A program made the translations under genes and the position numbers. A stretch of DNA of 10,254 bases, taken from NCBI GenBank assembly GCA_027343965.1, contig DAHWJX010000144.1, forward strand, positions 1 to 10,254. The letters run 5' to 3'. Origin of the DNA: JAKACU01 sp021821185. Lineage in GTDB: Bacteria > Bacillota > Bacilli > Alicyclobacillales > SLC66. Below the pieces are notes generated by a model that worked only from the letters and a program-made list of their open reading frames with translations, was not told the DNA's origin and searched no databases. Of the stretch, positions 1 through 5,649 are shown one piece after another. Positions within the stretch are counted from its first letter, which is position 1, and every line of letters begins with the position of its first letter.

Positions 1-444
1 CAACATCTCGGCTGGTTAAACAGCTATCAGGCGTTAATCATCCCATATACCGCGTTTAACCTACCCTTTTCCATCTGGGTCATGCGCACATATTTTGCAG
101 GTATTCCCAAAGAATTAGATGAAGCTGCCAGAGTAGATGGAGCAGGGGTTTTAACGACTGTATTTCGAATTATTTTACCACTTGCAACACCTGGGTTATT
201 TACAGGAGCCATTTTCACCTTCGTCGCCTGCTGGACAGAATTTTTCTTCTCACTCGTGTTTAACTCTGTGAATGCTTATCGCACCATTCCTGTTGGTATC
301 GCCCTGTTTGGTGGGCAATTCACCATCCCATATGGTACGATGTTTGCAGGATCTACTGTGGCTGTGTTGCCAATCGTGATCCTTGTGCTCATTTTCCAAA
401 AGTGGGTTGTCGCAGGACTTACAGCCGGGGCAGTAAAAGGATAA
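1..444 (+). CDS. Sugar ABC transporter permease, MalG type (3' part)
   Basis: This is the inner-membrane permease half of a carbohydrate ABC importer; the reading frame is open from base 1, so the start lies outside the window and 147 codons plus TAA are visible. Visible residues 41-66 hold the EAA loop (EAARVDG, then a hydrophobic stretch ending ILPLATPG), the cytoplasmic loop that docks on the ATPase subunit. Hydrophobic segments flank it at about residues 10-29, 62-90 and 114-135. The C-terminus GLTAGAVKG is typical of MalG-family permeases. The partner permease, binding protein and any ATPase would lie to the left, outside the window, so the substrate cannot be read. The family call is firm; the sugar is unknown. 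Confidence 0.93.
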   Translation, partial: QHLGWLNSYQALIIPYTAFNLPFSIWVMRTYFAGIPKELDEAARVDGAGVLTTVFRIILPLATPGLFTGAIFTFVACWTEFFFSLVFNSVNAYRTIPVGIALFGGQFTIPYGTMFAGSTVAVLPIVILVLIFQKWVVAGLTAGAVKG

Positions 445-496
445 CAACCGTCATCCCCTCGTCTGTTGTTGCGACCTCAGACAGGGGGAACACGCG

Positions 497-2122
497 TTGC
501 CAGAGCAAACGCGCCAACAAAATTTTAACCGCGGTGCCTCATCGATGGTATCTGCGGTTTTTATATCCAAGGTACTGGGGATTCTTCTCATTGTACCCAT
601 GCAAAACCTTATTGGCGAATACGCCTTGGGCATTTATGGTATCGTATACCCTCTTTATACGATCATGTTAACATTATCCACCGCTGGGTTTCCTTTAGCT
701 CTTTCCAAAACTATTAGCACCTTAACGGCGAAAGGGAAATACAAAGAAGCCAACAGCACCTTTTCCATCGTTGGCAGGTCTTTATTTATCTTTGGTTTTC
801 TTGCCTTTTTCATCATGTGGTTTGGGGGTCCATGGTACGTTTCCTTGGTAGCACCTGGACAAAAGCTTGTCCATGATGCCATTCCTGCCTTACGTACCCT
901 TGCCCCTGCTTTGTTACTTTTACCTCTCATGAGTGCGCAGCGTGGTTACCTACAAGGCAATCTACGTCTTGAACCTTCTGCCTCATCACAGGTCATCGAA
1001 CAGATCGTGCGCGTTATTGTGGTTCTACTAGGCCTCATGGTTGGCCTCGATTTGGGATTAACCGCAGGGCCTATGGCGGCCATAGCGACCTTTGGCGCTA
1101 CAGCAGGTGCCGTCGGCGGATTTCTTCTTCTTCGTGCCTCCGTTAAAAAGTTGCGCACCGAGACATTGCGTAAGAGTCGCTTTGAAAGCACACCAAAGTT
1201 GAAAACCTTGCCTGTCTTACGAAGTCTCCTTGCGTACTCCTTGCCTATTGTCTTAGGTACACTGGTGCTTCCTCTGTCGCAATCGATTGATGTATTCACC
1301 GTGCCAAGAGAACTCGTATTTGCTGGTGTTGCTACGGTCACCGCAACAGCAGAATTTGGTCGTTATACGCAAGAGGCACTGCGTTTGATTCAGTTGCCGT
1401 TATCATTTGCCACAGCCATCGGAGCTTCGATTCTACCCGCCATTAGCGGAGCTCTGGCTAAAGGCGATCAAAAGCAAGCGCGTCAACGATTAAATCGATC
1501 CTTGCGGATGACCGCCTTCATTATGATTCCTGCTGCCGTAGCTTTAGGGACATTTGCCGCACCTATTGACGTTACGTTATTTAAAAGTGCTCAGGGGGCG
1601 CAATTGATCGCACTTGCCGCTGTCATGAGTATTTTTAGCGGTCTTGAACTTGTAACGACATATATCTTACAAGGACATGATCGTTTTTATCAGCCTGTCT
1701 TTCATATGGTTGTAGGACTTGCCATCAAACTTATCGGCAATTTATTGCTTGTCCCAATGCTAGGCATAGGTGGCGCTGCCGTAGCAGGCATTATCGGATA
1801 TGCAGTATCTTCGTGGATGAACATGGCATCCATTCGAAAGGTAACTATAACAGACGTTTCTTTTCCAAAGGTAGCATGGCGTTCACTTTTGTCTTCACTT
1901 GTATTGGGTGCCTGGCTTTACGCCCTTGAGCGGCTGTACCTTCTTTGGGGCATTACCTTTCATGCATCATCATCGCGTATGACGGCACTTCTCGCTGTCG
2001 TGATCGGTCTTGCCATCGGGGCCCCACTTTACATTATGGCATCGTTATGGTTTAAAGCGACCGACCGTGAGGAACTTAGCTCCATACCCATGGTCGGTCG
2101 GATCATCGCACGATGGATTTAG
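497..2122 (+). CDS. MurJ/SpoVB-type polysaccharide flippase (MOP superfamily)
   Basis: This 541-residue, very hydrophobic protein spans the whole length with about 14 expected membrane segments and is of the size usual for the MOP exporter superfamily. It resembles the Bacillus YtgP (MurJ, lipid II flippase) and SpoVB group: an N-terminal LIGEYALGIYG-like segment (about residues 39-49) and a SQVIEQIVRV segment (about 164-173) match motifs of that group as I remember them. The start is TTG at 497, chosen because AGGGGGA lies about 7 nt upstream; ATG at 545 has no comparable site. It follows the sugar permease by 52 nt on the same strand and converges on bofA. Role inferred: moving undecaprenyl-linked peptidoglycan or polysaccharide precursors across the membrane. 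Whether it is the vegetative MurJ-like or the sporulation SpoVB-like paralogue cannot be decided here. Confidence 0.85.
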   Translation: MPEQTRQQNFNRGASSMVSAVFISKVLGILLIVPMQNLIGEYALGIYGIVYPLYTIMLTLSTAGFPLALSKTISTLTAKGKYKEANSTFSIVGRSLFIFGFLAFFIMWFGGPWYVSLVAPGQKLVHDAIPALRTLAPALLLLPLMSAQRGYLQGNLRLEPSASSQVIEQIVRVIVVLLGLMVGLDLGLTAGPMAAIATFGATAGAVGGFLLLRASVKKLRTETLRKSRFESTPKLKTLPVLRSLLAYSLPIVLGTLVLPLSQSIDVFTVPRELVFAGVATVTATAEFGRYTQEALRLIQLPLSFATAIGASILPAISGALAKGDQKQARQRLNRSLRMTAFIMIPAAVALGTFAAPIDVTLFKSAQGAQLIALAAVMSIFSGLELVTTYILQGHDRFYQPVFHMVVGLAIKLIGNLLLVPMLGIGGAAVAGIIGYAVSSWMNMASIRKVTITDVSFPKVAWRSLLSSLVLGAWLYALERLYLLWGITFHASSSRMTALLAVVIGLAIGAPLYIMASLWFKATDREELSSIPMVGRIIARWI

Positions 2123-2157
2123 TGTGATTATAAAATCCACTTTTCGATCACAGCTAA
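2119..2157. terminator. Possible weak bidirectional terminator between flippase gene and bofA
   Basis: The flippase gene and bofA converge with 5 nt between their stop codons. An imperfect inverted repeat spans the junction: TTAGTGTGAT at 2119-2128 and ATCACAGCTAA at 2147-2157, with one bulged base and an 18-nt A/T-rich loop. It lies partly inside the 3' end of bofA. There is no clean U-tract on either strand, so the call is weak. Confidence 0.25.
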
Positions 2158-2394
2158 GGCTGCTATGCCCGGTAAGCCAAGTACCCCAGCGACGCTAGCC
2201 GTGCCTATGTTGAGTGGCACATGGAGGTTGATCGATTTCCCTAAGTAGTCGACGACAAGTAACCCAACACACCCGATGAGGGCATTTTTTAAAAGGTATG
2301 AAACCACGGCACTAGGGCGGCGCACTACCTGTATGATAATCACAATTGTCACGAGTGCGCCCACCAAAAGCCCGATTATCCACGCAGTTGGCAC
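2128..2394 (-). CDS. bofA: BofA-family inhibitor of pro-sigma-K processing
   Basis: BofA holds the SpoIVFB protease inactive in the outer forespore membrane and so delays conversion of pro-sigma-K to sigma-K during sporulation. The product has 88 residues, close to the usual size of about 87. It is almost wholly hydrophobic, with membrane segments at about residues 5-23, 34-52 and 60-83. The C-terminal half has the family pattern of an Asn near position 37, a GxxGLLVVDYLGK stretch, and a Gly-rich segment ending VLGLPGIAALAV. The start is GTG at 2394, with AGGGG about 7 nt upstream. The 5' end overlaps yaaL by 19 nt, which implies translational coupling. Position last in the tadA-dnaX-recR-yaaL cluster is the same as in Bacillus subtilis and supports the call independently. 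Confidence 0.9.
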   Translation of the reverse strand: MPTAWIIGLLVGALVTIVIIIQVVRRPSAVVSYLLKNALIGCVGLLVVDYLGKSINLHVPLNIGTASVAGVLGLPGIAALAVIEKWIL

Positions 2395-2699
2395 AAGTCA
2401 TCCCCTTCCTGGCGATCAAGGCCAGATACCGGTGCATGGTTCACTATAGTCTGCATATTGCCACGCAAATCAACGCCGATGCCTCGTCTTTTGGCAACAC
2501 GTAACAATCCTTCATAGCGCCGTTCTGCTGCGATGAGTAAATAAATGGCGTCATCGACAGTTTCTTTCTCCGTTGCGTGATTAAAATGTTCCATAGCAAT
2601 CAGCCAAGCGGTGTGTGCCTTGCCGATTTCATCGAGCAATTGTTCATCTTGACGAACCGCCCAGCTTTCGGACACTACACTTCCTTTTTGTCCTGGCAC
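2376..2699 (-). CDS. yaaL: YaaL-like DUF2508 protein
   Basis: This small, charged, soluble protein of unknown function sits between recR and bofA, as yaaL does in Bacillus subtilis. The core from about DEQLLDEIG to LRVAKRRGIG matches the DUF2508 layout: two amphipathic helices rich in Glu, Lys and Arg. The start is uncertain. ATG at 2717 has no ribosome site. GTG at 2699, used here, has AGGGGG about 7 nt upstream, and GTG at 2675 has AAAGGA about 6 nt upstream. The C-terminus runs some 30 residues past the usual family end and covers the bofA start and ribosome site, so it may exist mainly for coupling. In this genome the gene is separated from recR by a terminator and a group II intron. Confidence 0.78.
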   Translation of the reverse strand: MPGQKGSVVSESWAVRQDEQLLDEIGKAHTAWLIAMEHFNHATEKETVDDAIYLLIAAERRYEGLLRVAKRRGIGVDLRGNMQTIVNHAPVSGLDRQEGDDLCQLRG

Positions 2700-2730
2700 C
2701 GCCTGTCCCCCTACCATCGTGAGATAGTAG

Positions 2731-2760
2731 AGTATAGTCTTCGATCCGTGAGGTTATGCC
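2731..2760 (-). promoter_or_regulatory. Candidate promoter for yaaL-bofA
   Basis: Between the intron 3' end and yaaL, the minus strand has TATACT (2736-2731) and, 16 nt further up, a GGCATAAC element (2760-2753). The upper element is a poor -35 for the housekeeping sigma factor. The pair has a loose likeness to mother-cell sigma-E promoters. A promoter is expected here because recR ends in a terminator, but the sequence alone does not prove it. Confidence 0.25.
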
Positions 2761-2774
2761 TTAGAACAGATGCA

Positions 2775-2812
2775 CTAGAGTGAAGGGCTGATTTTATTCA
2801 GCCCCTCCTCAT
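2775..2812 (-). ncRNA. Group II intron domain VI with branch-point A
   Basis: Read on the minus strand, bases 2810-2798 pair with 2791-2778 to give 13 base pairs (12 Watson-Crick and one G-U), closed by a six-base AUAAAA loop. One nucleotide is left out, the A at 2781, which is the expected lariat branch point. Three bases then follow to the proposed 3' splice site. This is the standard domain VI form. Confidence 0.88.
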
Positions 2813-2813
2813 C

Positions 2814-2847
2814 AAACCGTACGTGAGGTTTTCCCTCATACGGCTTT
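2814..2847 (-). ncRNA. Group II intron domain V (catalytic hairpin)
   Basis: The 34-nt hairpin has a lower stem in which AAGCCGU pairs with ACGGUUU and an upper stem UGAGG/CCUCA with a GAAAA loop. The two stems are separated by the usual two-base bulge on the 3' side. The catalytic triad is AGC (2846-2844). Domain V binds the catalytic metal ions of the ribozyme, and this copy shows no obvious damage. Confidence 0.92.
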
Positions 2848-2877
2848 CCGATGTTCGTCATTCATGCGCTTTACGAA

Positions 2878-4170
2878 TTACACAAGTGTAGACAGTCCAC
2901 GTACTTTCGCGATCACGTTAATTTCACGATAGCTACTCATCCATCGTCGTCGTTGTCTCTTTTTGGCGTACCATTTCGCAAGTCGTTGTCCGATATAGTA
3001 ATCGAGCTTTGCCATCATCTTTGTGCTATACGGGGTGTGGTAGTAATTTCGCCAGCCTCGTATCTTCGGATTCAACCATTGAACATGGTCTTCAATCGAC
3101 TGCACACGTGCCTTCGGCGGCGCTAACCGCTCCTTGATGACATCTCGAATGTGCTGCTCGGCCTTCTTGCAGAGCCATTGCTGGGTTGTGTAATACACTT
3201 TCCCCTGCGATGTTTCTGCCTTCGTTTTACGATGGTGCATTCCCAGAAAGTCGAATCCTTCTTCGCCTGTCCATAATCCCACAATGCGTGTCTTGGTGGG
3301 ATGAAGCGTAAGTTCTAACCGCTCCATAATGGCATAGATGAGATTGTGTGCCCGTTCTGCATCTCGCTTCGTCTTACACACAATCACGAAGTCGTCCGCA
3401 TATCTGGTCAACTCTCCGCATTTCTTTCCATGCCTTTCCCAAAGGACATCGAAATAGTTGAGATAGACGTTCGCTAGGAGTGGCGAGATGACGCCGCCTT
3501 GCGGTGTGCCTAAGTCGGAGCGCCTTACTGTTCCTTCTTCCATGACACCGGCTGTTAGCCACTTTCTTACCAATTTGAGTACTCGCCTGTCACTGATGCG
3601 CATTTCTACCAGTTTCATGAGTTTCTCTTGATTGATGTTGTCGAAGTAGCCTTGGATGTCGACGTCGACCACCCAATTCCCTTTCCGGTTGCATGCCTTC
3701 CGGATACGTTCGAGCGCCTGCTTAGCATTTCGCTTTGGACGGAATCCAAAAGACGATTCCTGAAAATCCGCTTCGAAAATGGGTTCGATGACGAGCTTGG
3801 TTGCCATCTGTATGACTCGGTCTCTTACCGTCGGGATACCAAGCGGTCGCTGTTTTCCATCCTTCTTCGGGATGTATCTGCGCCTGACTGGTTGCGGGTG
3901 GTAGCGGTTTTCTCGAAGACTGGCCTCACAATCCATGAGGAACCGGGCAACACCCATTTTCTCAATATCCATGAGCGTTTCCCCGTCGATACCTGCTGCC
4001 CCTTTATTGGCTCGAACTCGCTTCCAAGCCTCCCACAGCACATCCCGACGGTGCACTTTGTCGTACAGGGCGTGGAATCTGCGTTTCTTGCTTTCCTTGG
4101 CTGCATGACCTAACTTCTCTTGGAGTTGTTGGACTTTTTCTTTTGGTGTGGTTAGCCGCTTGGCATTCAC
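2878..4170 (-). CDS. ltrA: Group II intron reverse transcriptase/maturase
   Basis: This 430-residue protein copies the intron RNA into DNA at the target and helps the intron splice. Reverse transcriptase blocks run from about residue 40 to 310. They include the VDVDIQGYFDNI block with the first catalytic aspartates (about 168-179), TPQGGVISPLLANVYL (222-237) and the catalytic YADD at 257-260, followed by GFDFLGMHHRK (305-315). The maturase (X) domain follows, with WLNPKIRGWRNYY at about 365-377 and a very basic tail (KKRQRRRW, 403-410). No HNH endonuclease domain follows, so insertion probably relies on nicked or single-stranded target DNA. The start is GTG at 4170, chosen because GAGGAGGT stands 8 nt upstream. 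The frame is intact. The gene lies inside intron domain IV. Confidence 0.95.
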   Translation of the reverse strand: MNAKRLTTPKEKVQQLQEKLGHAAKESKKRRFHALYDKVHRRDVLWEAWKRVRANKGAAGIDGETLMDIEKMGVARFLMDCEASLRENRYHPQPVRRRYIPKKDGKQRPLGIPTVRDRVIQMATKLVIEPIFEADFQESSFGFRPKRNAKQALERIRKACNRKGNWVVDVDIQGYFDNINQEKLMKLVEMRISDRRVLKLVRKWLTAGVMEEGTVRRSDLGTPQGGVISPLLANVYLNYFDVLWERHGKKCGELTRYADDFVIVCKTKRDAERAHNLIYAIMERLELTLHPTKTRIVGLWTGEEGFDFLGMHHRKTKAETSQGKVYYTTQQWLCKKAEQHIRDVIKERLAPPKARVQSIEDHVQWLNPKIRGWRNYYHTPYSTKMMAKLDYYIGQRLAKWYAKKRQRRRWMSSYREINVIAKVRGLSTLV

Positions 4171-4705
4171 TCACCCGTACCTCCTCAAAAAGTATGAACA
4201 AAGCAAGGGTCCTTCCCTCCACGAGGTTGTGTTGTCCTCGCTTCACCAGTACTATGACCCCCTCGGACTCCCTTCCTACAGGCATGCCACTTCACCTTTT
4301 GGGCTTATAGGCAGCCACTTTACGGATCAGATTTTTTTTCCTCCGTGCAGGGGAGGGTCTCCCCAGTTCACGCGTTCCCTTTGATGCCATGCCGCTTCCT
4401 CTATGCCGGAGGGTTCTTCGCTGCTGCTTTCCAAGCTCTCCACAGCTTCCATGGCCTTCGTCCATTTGCCCGGGACTCGGCTCCCTCTTTTCCCTCTCGC
4501 GATGCCTTTTTGACGACGCGGCAGAATTCACTTCATGTTACGGCCTGGTATCTTGCTCGCCCTGTTCTCTGCCAGGTACTTTCGTCGATGCGCTTCCACG
4601 CACAGATTTCGCCGTACATAGGCATCCAAGCTACTCGGATGTCTTGGCACTTTCCGAGGTAAGACTTTCACTTACTAGAGGAACGCGCGCCTCTGGGCGC
4701 GCGAC
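4171..4705 (-). ncRNA. Group II intron domains I-III and start of domain IV
   Basis: These 535 bases hold no credible gene and make up the folded 5' part of the ribozyme. The 5' hairpin is at 4702-4685, followed by a UAGUAAGUGAAAGUCUUAC stretch of the kind found in domain I. A domain III hairpin is closed by GGGUC (4260-4256) pairing with GACCC (4211-4207); it contains GUCAUAGUAC, a sequence also present in domain III of the well-studied Oceanobacillus intron, and an inner stem CGAGG/CCUCG (4240-4222). Open frames on either strand here are by-products of the structured RNA. Confidence 0.8.
4326..4350 (-). ncRNA. Candidate EBS1 stem-loop in intron domain I
   Basis: On the minus strand a five-base stem, ACGGA with UCCGU, presents a 15-nt loop containing eight A residues followed by U (4339-4331). 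The last seven A plus the U are exactly complementary to AUUUUUUU at 4713-4706, the last eight bases of the 5' exon. This is what the exon-binding site EBS1 should look like. The pairing is visible; its use in target choice is inferred. Confidence 0.6.
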
Positions 4706-4735
4706 AAAAAAATAAGCGTCCTTTATATAGGACGC
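4706..4735 (-). terminator. Rho-independent terminator overlapping the recR stop
   Basis: On the minus strand GCGTCC (4735-4730) pairs with GGACGC (4721-4716) around an eight-base loop, then comes TTATTTTTTT (4715-4706). The recR stop codon (4725-4723) is in the loop, so the hairpin begins inside the coding sequence. It should end the tadA-dnaX-recR transcript. It also forms the target site of the group II intron, which begins at the next base. Confidence 0.88.
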
Positions 4736-5325
4736 CGAAATTCTAATGCGCGCGCAAGCGTTGCCTCATCTGCATACTCAAGGTCACCGCCGATAGGAAG
4801 TCCATGCGCAATTCTCGTTACTTCAAGGTTCTCAAAATGATGAGCCAACCGAGCAATATAGCCCGCTGTCGCTTCACCTTCTACAGTCGAATTCGTAGCA
4901 AGGATCATCTCCTTAACTGCTTCATCAGCAAGCCGATGAAGCAACTCAGGAAGTCGCAGTTCATCGGGGCCAATACCATCCATAGGGGAAATGGCACCAC
5001 CTAAAACATGATACAGACCGCGGTAAGATTTCATGCGCTCCAAAGCTAGCATATCCCGCGTATCTTGGACAACGCAGATCATACTATAATCCCGTTCCGG
5101 ATCACCGCAAACAAAGCAAGGCGAATGATCAGTGACGCAACAGCACGAATCACAAAATAGTAGGTCTCGTTTACTGCGGTGCAGTGCCTCAATGAGTTTT
5201 TTCACCTCATCGTCTGGCATTGATATAACATGAAAAGCTAACCTTTGCGCTGACTTGGGTCCAATTCCAGGCAGACGACCAAACTCTTCGATAAGCTGTG
5301 CAATAGGCGCAGGAAACTCAGCCAT
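4723..5325 (-). CDS. recR: Recombination mediator protein RecR
   Basis: RecR acts with RecO and RecF to load RecA on single-stranded DNA at gaps and stalled forks. The product has 200 residues, against about 198 in the family. It has a helix-hairpin-helix at residues 16-30 (GRLPGIGPKSAQRLA) and a four-cysteine zinc site with C58, C61, C70 and C73. The Toprim domain covers about 80-175 and includes VVQDTRDML (85-93), the LGGAISPMDG segment (108-117) and ATNSTVEGEATA (143-154). The C-terminal GLPIGGDLEYAD (175-186) is a RecR signature. The ATG at 5325 overlaps the ebfC stop by one base (TAATG). The ribosome site is weak, so translation is probably coupled to ebfC. The gene is intact and complete despite the intron inserted 17 bases after its stop. 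Confidence 0.97.
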   Translation of the reverse strand: MAEFPAPIAQLIEEFGRLPGIGPKSAQRLAFHVISMPDDEVKKLIEALHRSKRDLLFCDSCCCVTDHSPCFVCGDPERDYSMICVVQDTRDMLALERMKSYRGLYHVLGGAISPMDGIGPDELRLPELLHRLADEAVKEMILATNSTVEGEATAGYIARLAHHFENLEVTRIAHGLPIGGDLEYADEATLARALEFRRPI

Positions 5326-5636
5326 TAGAACAATCCAGGAATGTTCAGTCCTTTAGTATAACGACCCATCTGTTCTTCAGTTAAGGTAGCGACTTTTTTA
5401 GAGGCATCCTGCAAAGCGGTCAGAACCAAATCCTCAAGCATCTCTACATCGTCTCTGTCAACGACATCAGGTTTGATTTTGACACTGACTACCTCATGAT
5501 GACCGTTCATTTCGATTTGTACCGCATCGCCGCTCGCGGCGCCGACAACCGTCATCGTTGCCAATTCTTCTTGAGCCTTTGCCATATCCTCTTGCAACTT
5601 TTTTGCCTGCTTCATTAACTGGTTCATGTTTTTCAT
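5325..5636 (-). CDS. ebfC: YbaB/EbfC-family nucleoid-associated protein
   Basis: This small DNA-binding protein family is usually encoded between dnaX and recR; members bind DNA as dimers and affect nucleoid organisation and gene expression. The product has 103 residues, close to the roughly 105 of homologues. It starts with MKNMNQLMKQAKKLQEDM, a long N-terminal helix, then has the TVVGAASGDAVQIEMNGH strand region and a second helix region, ending in LNIPGLF (NxPGLF is typical). The ATG at 5636 was chosen because AAAGG lies about 9 nt upstream and the family begins here; an in-frame ATG at 5684 would run into dnaX and lacks support. It is 13 nt after dnaX and overlaps recR by one base, so all three are one operon. 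Confidence 0.95.
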   Translation of the reverse strand: MKNMNQLMKQAKKLQEDMAKAQEELATMTVVGAASGDAVQIEMNGHHEVVSVKIKPDVVDRDDVEMLEDLVLTALQDASKKVATLTEEQMGRYTKGLNIPGLF

Positions 5637-5649
5637 TGATGACACCCTT

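Larger units (their letters stand above)
2775..4705 (-). mobile_element. Group II intron, complete, with maturase gene
   Basis: This is a self-splicing retroelement of about 1.93 kb, inserted between recR and yaaL in the direction of host transcription. The 5' end is placed at 4705, directly after the U-tract of the recR terminator, and is followed by a hairpin with arms GCGCGCC and GGCGCGC (4702-4696 and 4691-4685) like the one that opens domain I in other bacterial introns. Domain III, the maturase gene in domain IV, domain V and domain VI follow in the correct order. All core parts look intact, so the element may be active. The exact ends are uncertain by a few bases: the 5' end reads GUCGC rather than the usual GUGYG, with an alternative start GCGCG at 4702, and the 3' end reads UAG at 2777-2775. 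Confidence 0.9.

Noticed and set aside
445..496. GTCTG...CAGAC inverted repeat as a terminator of the ABC operon
   Set aside because: It has only five pairs with a 12-base loop and no U-tract follows; read-through to the flippase gene is just as likely.
3628..4113. 161-codon plus-strand frame
   Set aside because: It is the antisense shadow of the maturase gene, whose reverse transcriptase motifs are clear.
4222..4240. CGAGG/CCTCG hairpin with ACAACACAA loop as EBS1
   Set aside because: It lies within domain III, bounded by GGGUC/GACCC and the GUCAUAGUAC sequence, so it is in the wrong domain for exon binding.
4292..4715. Open frames of 79 to 108 codons on both strands in the intron 5' part
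   Set aside because: They lie in structured intron RNA, lack suitable ribosome sites, show biased compositions (for example Ser/Phe/Cys-rich) and have no recognisable family.
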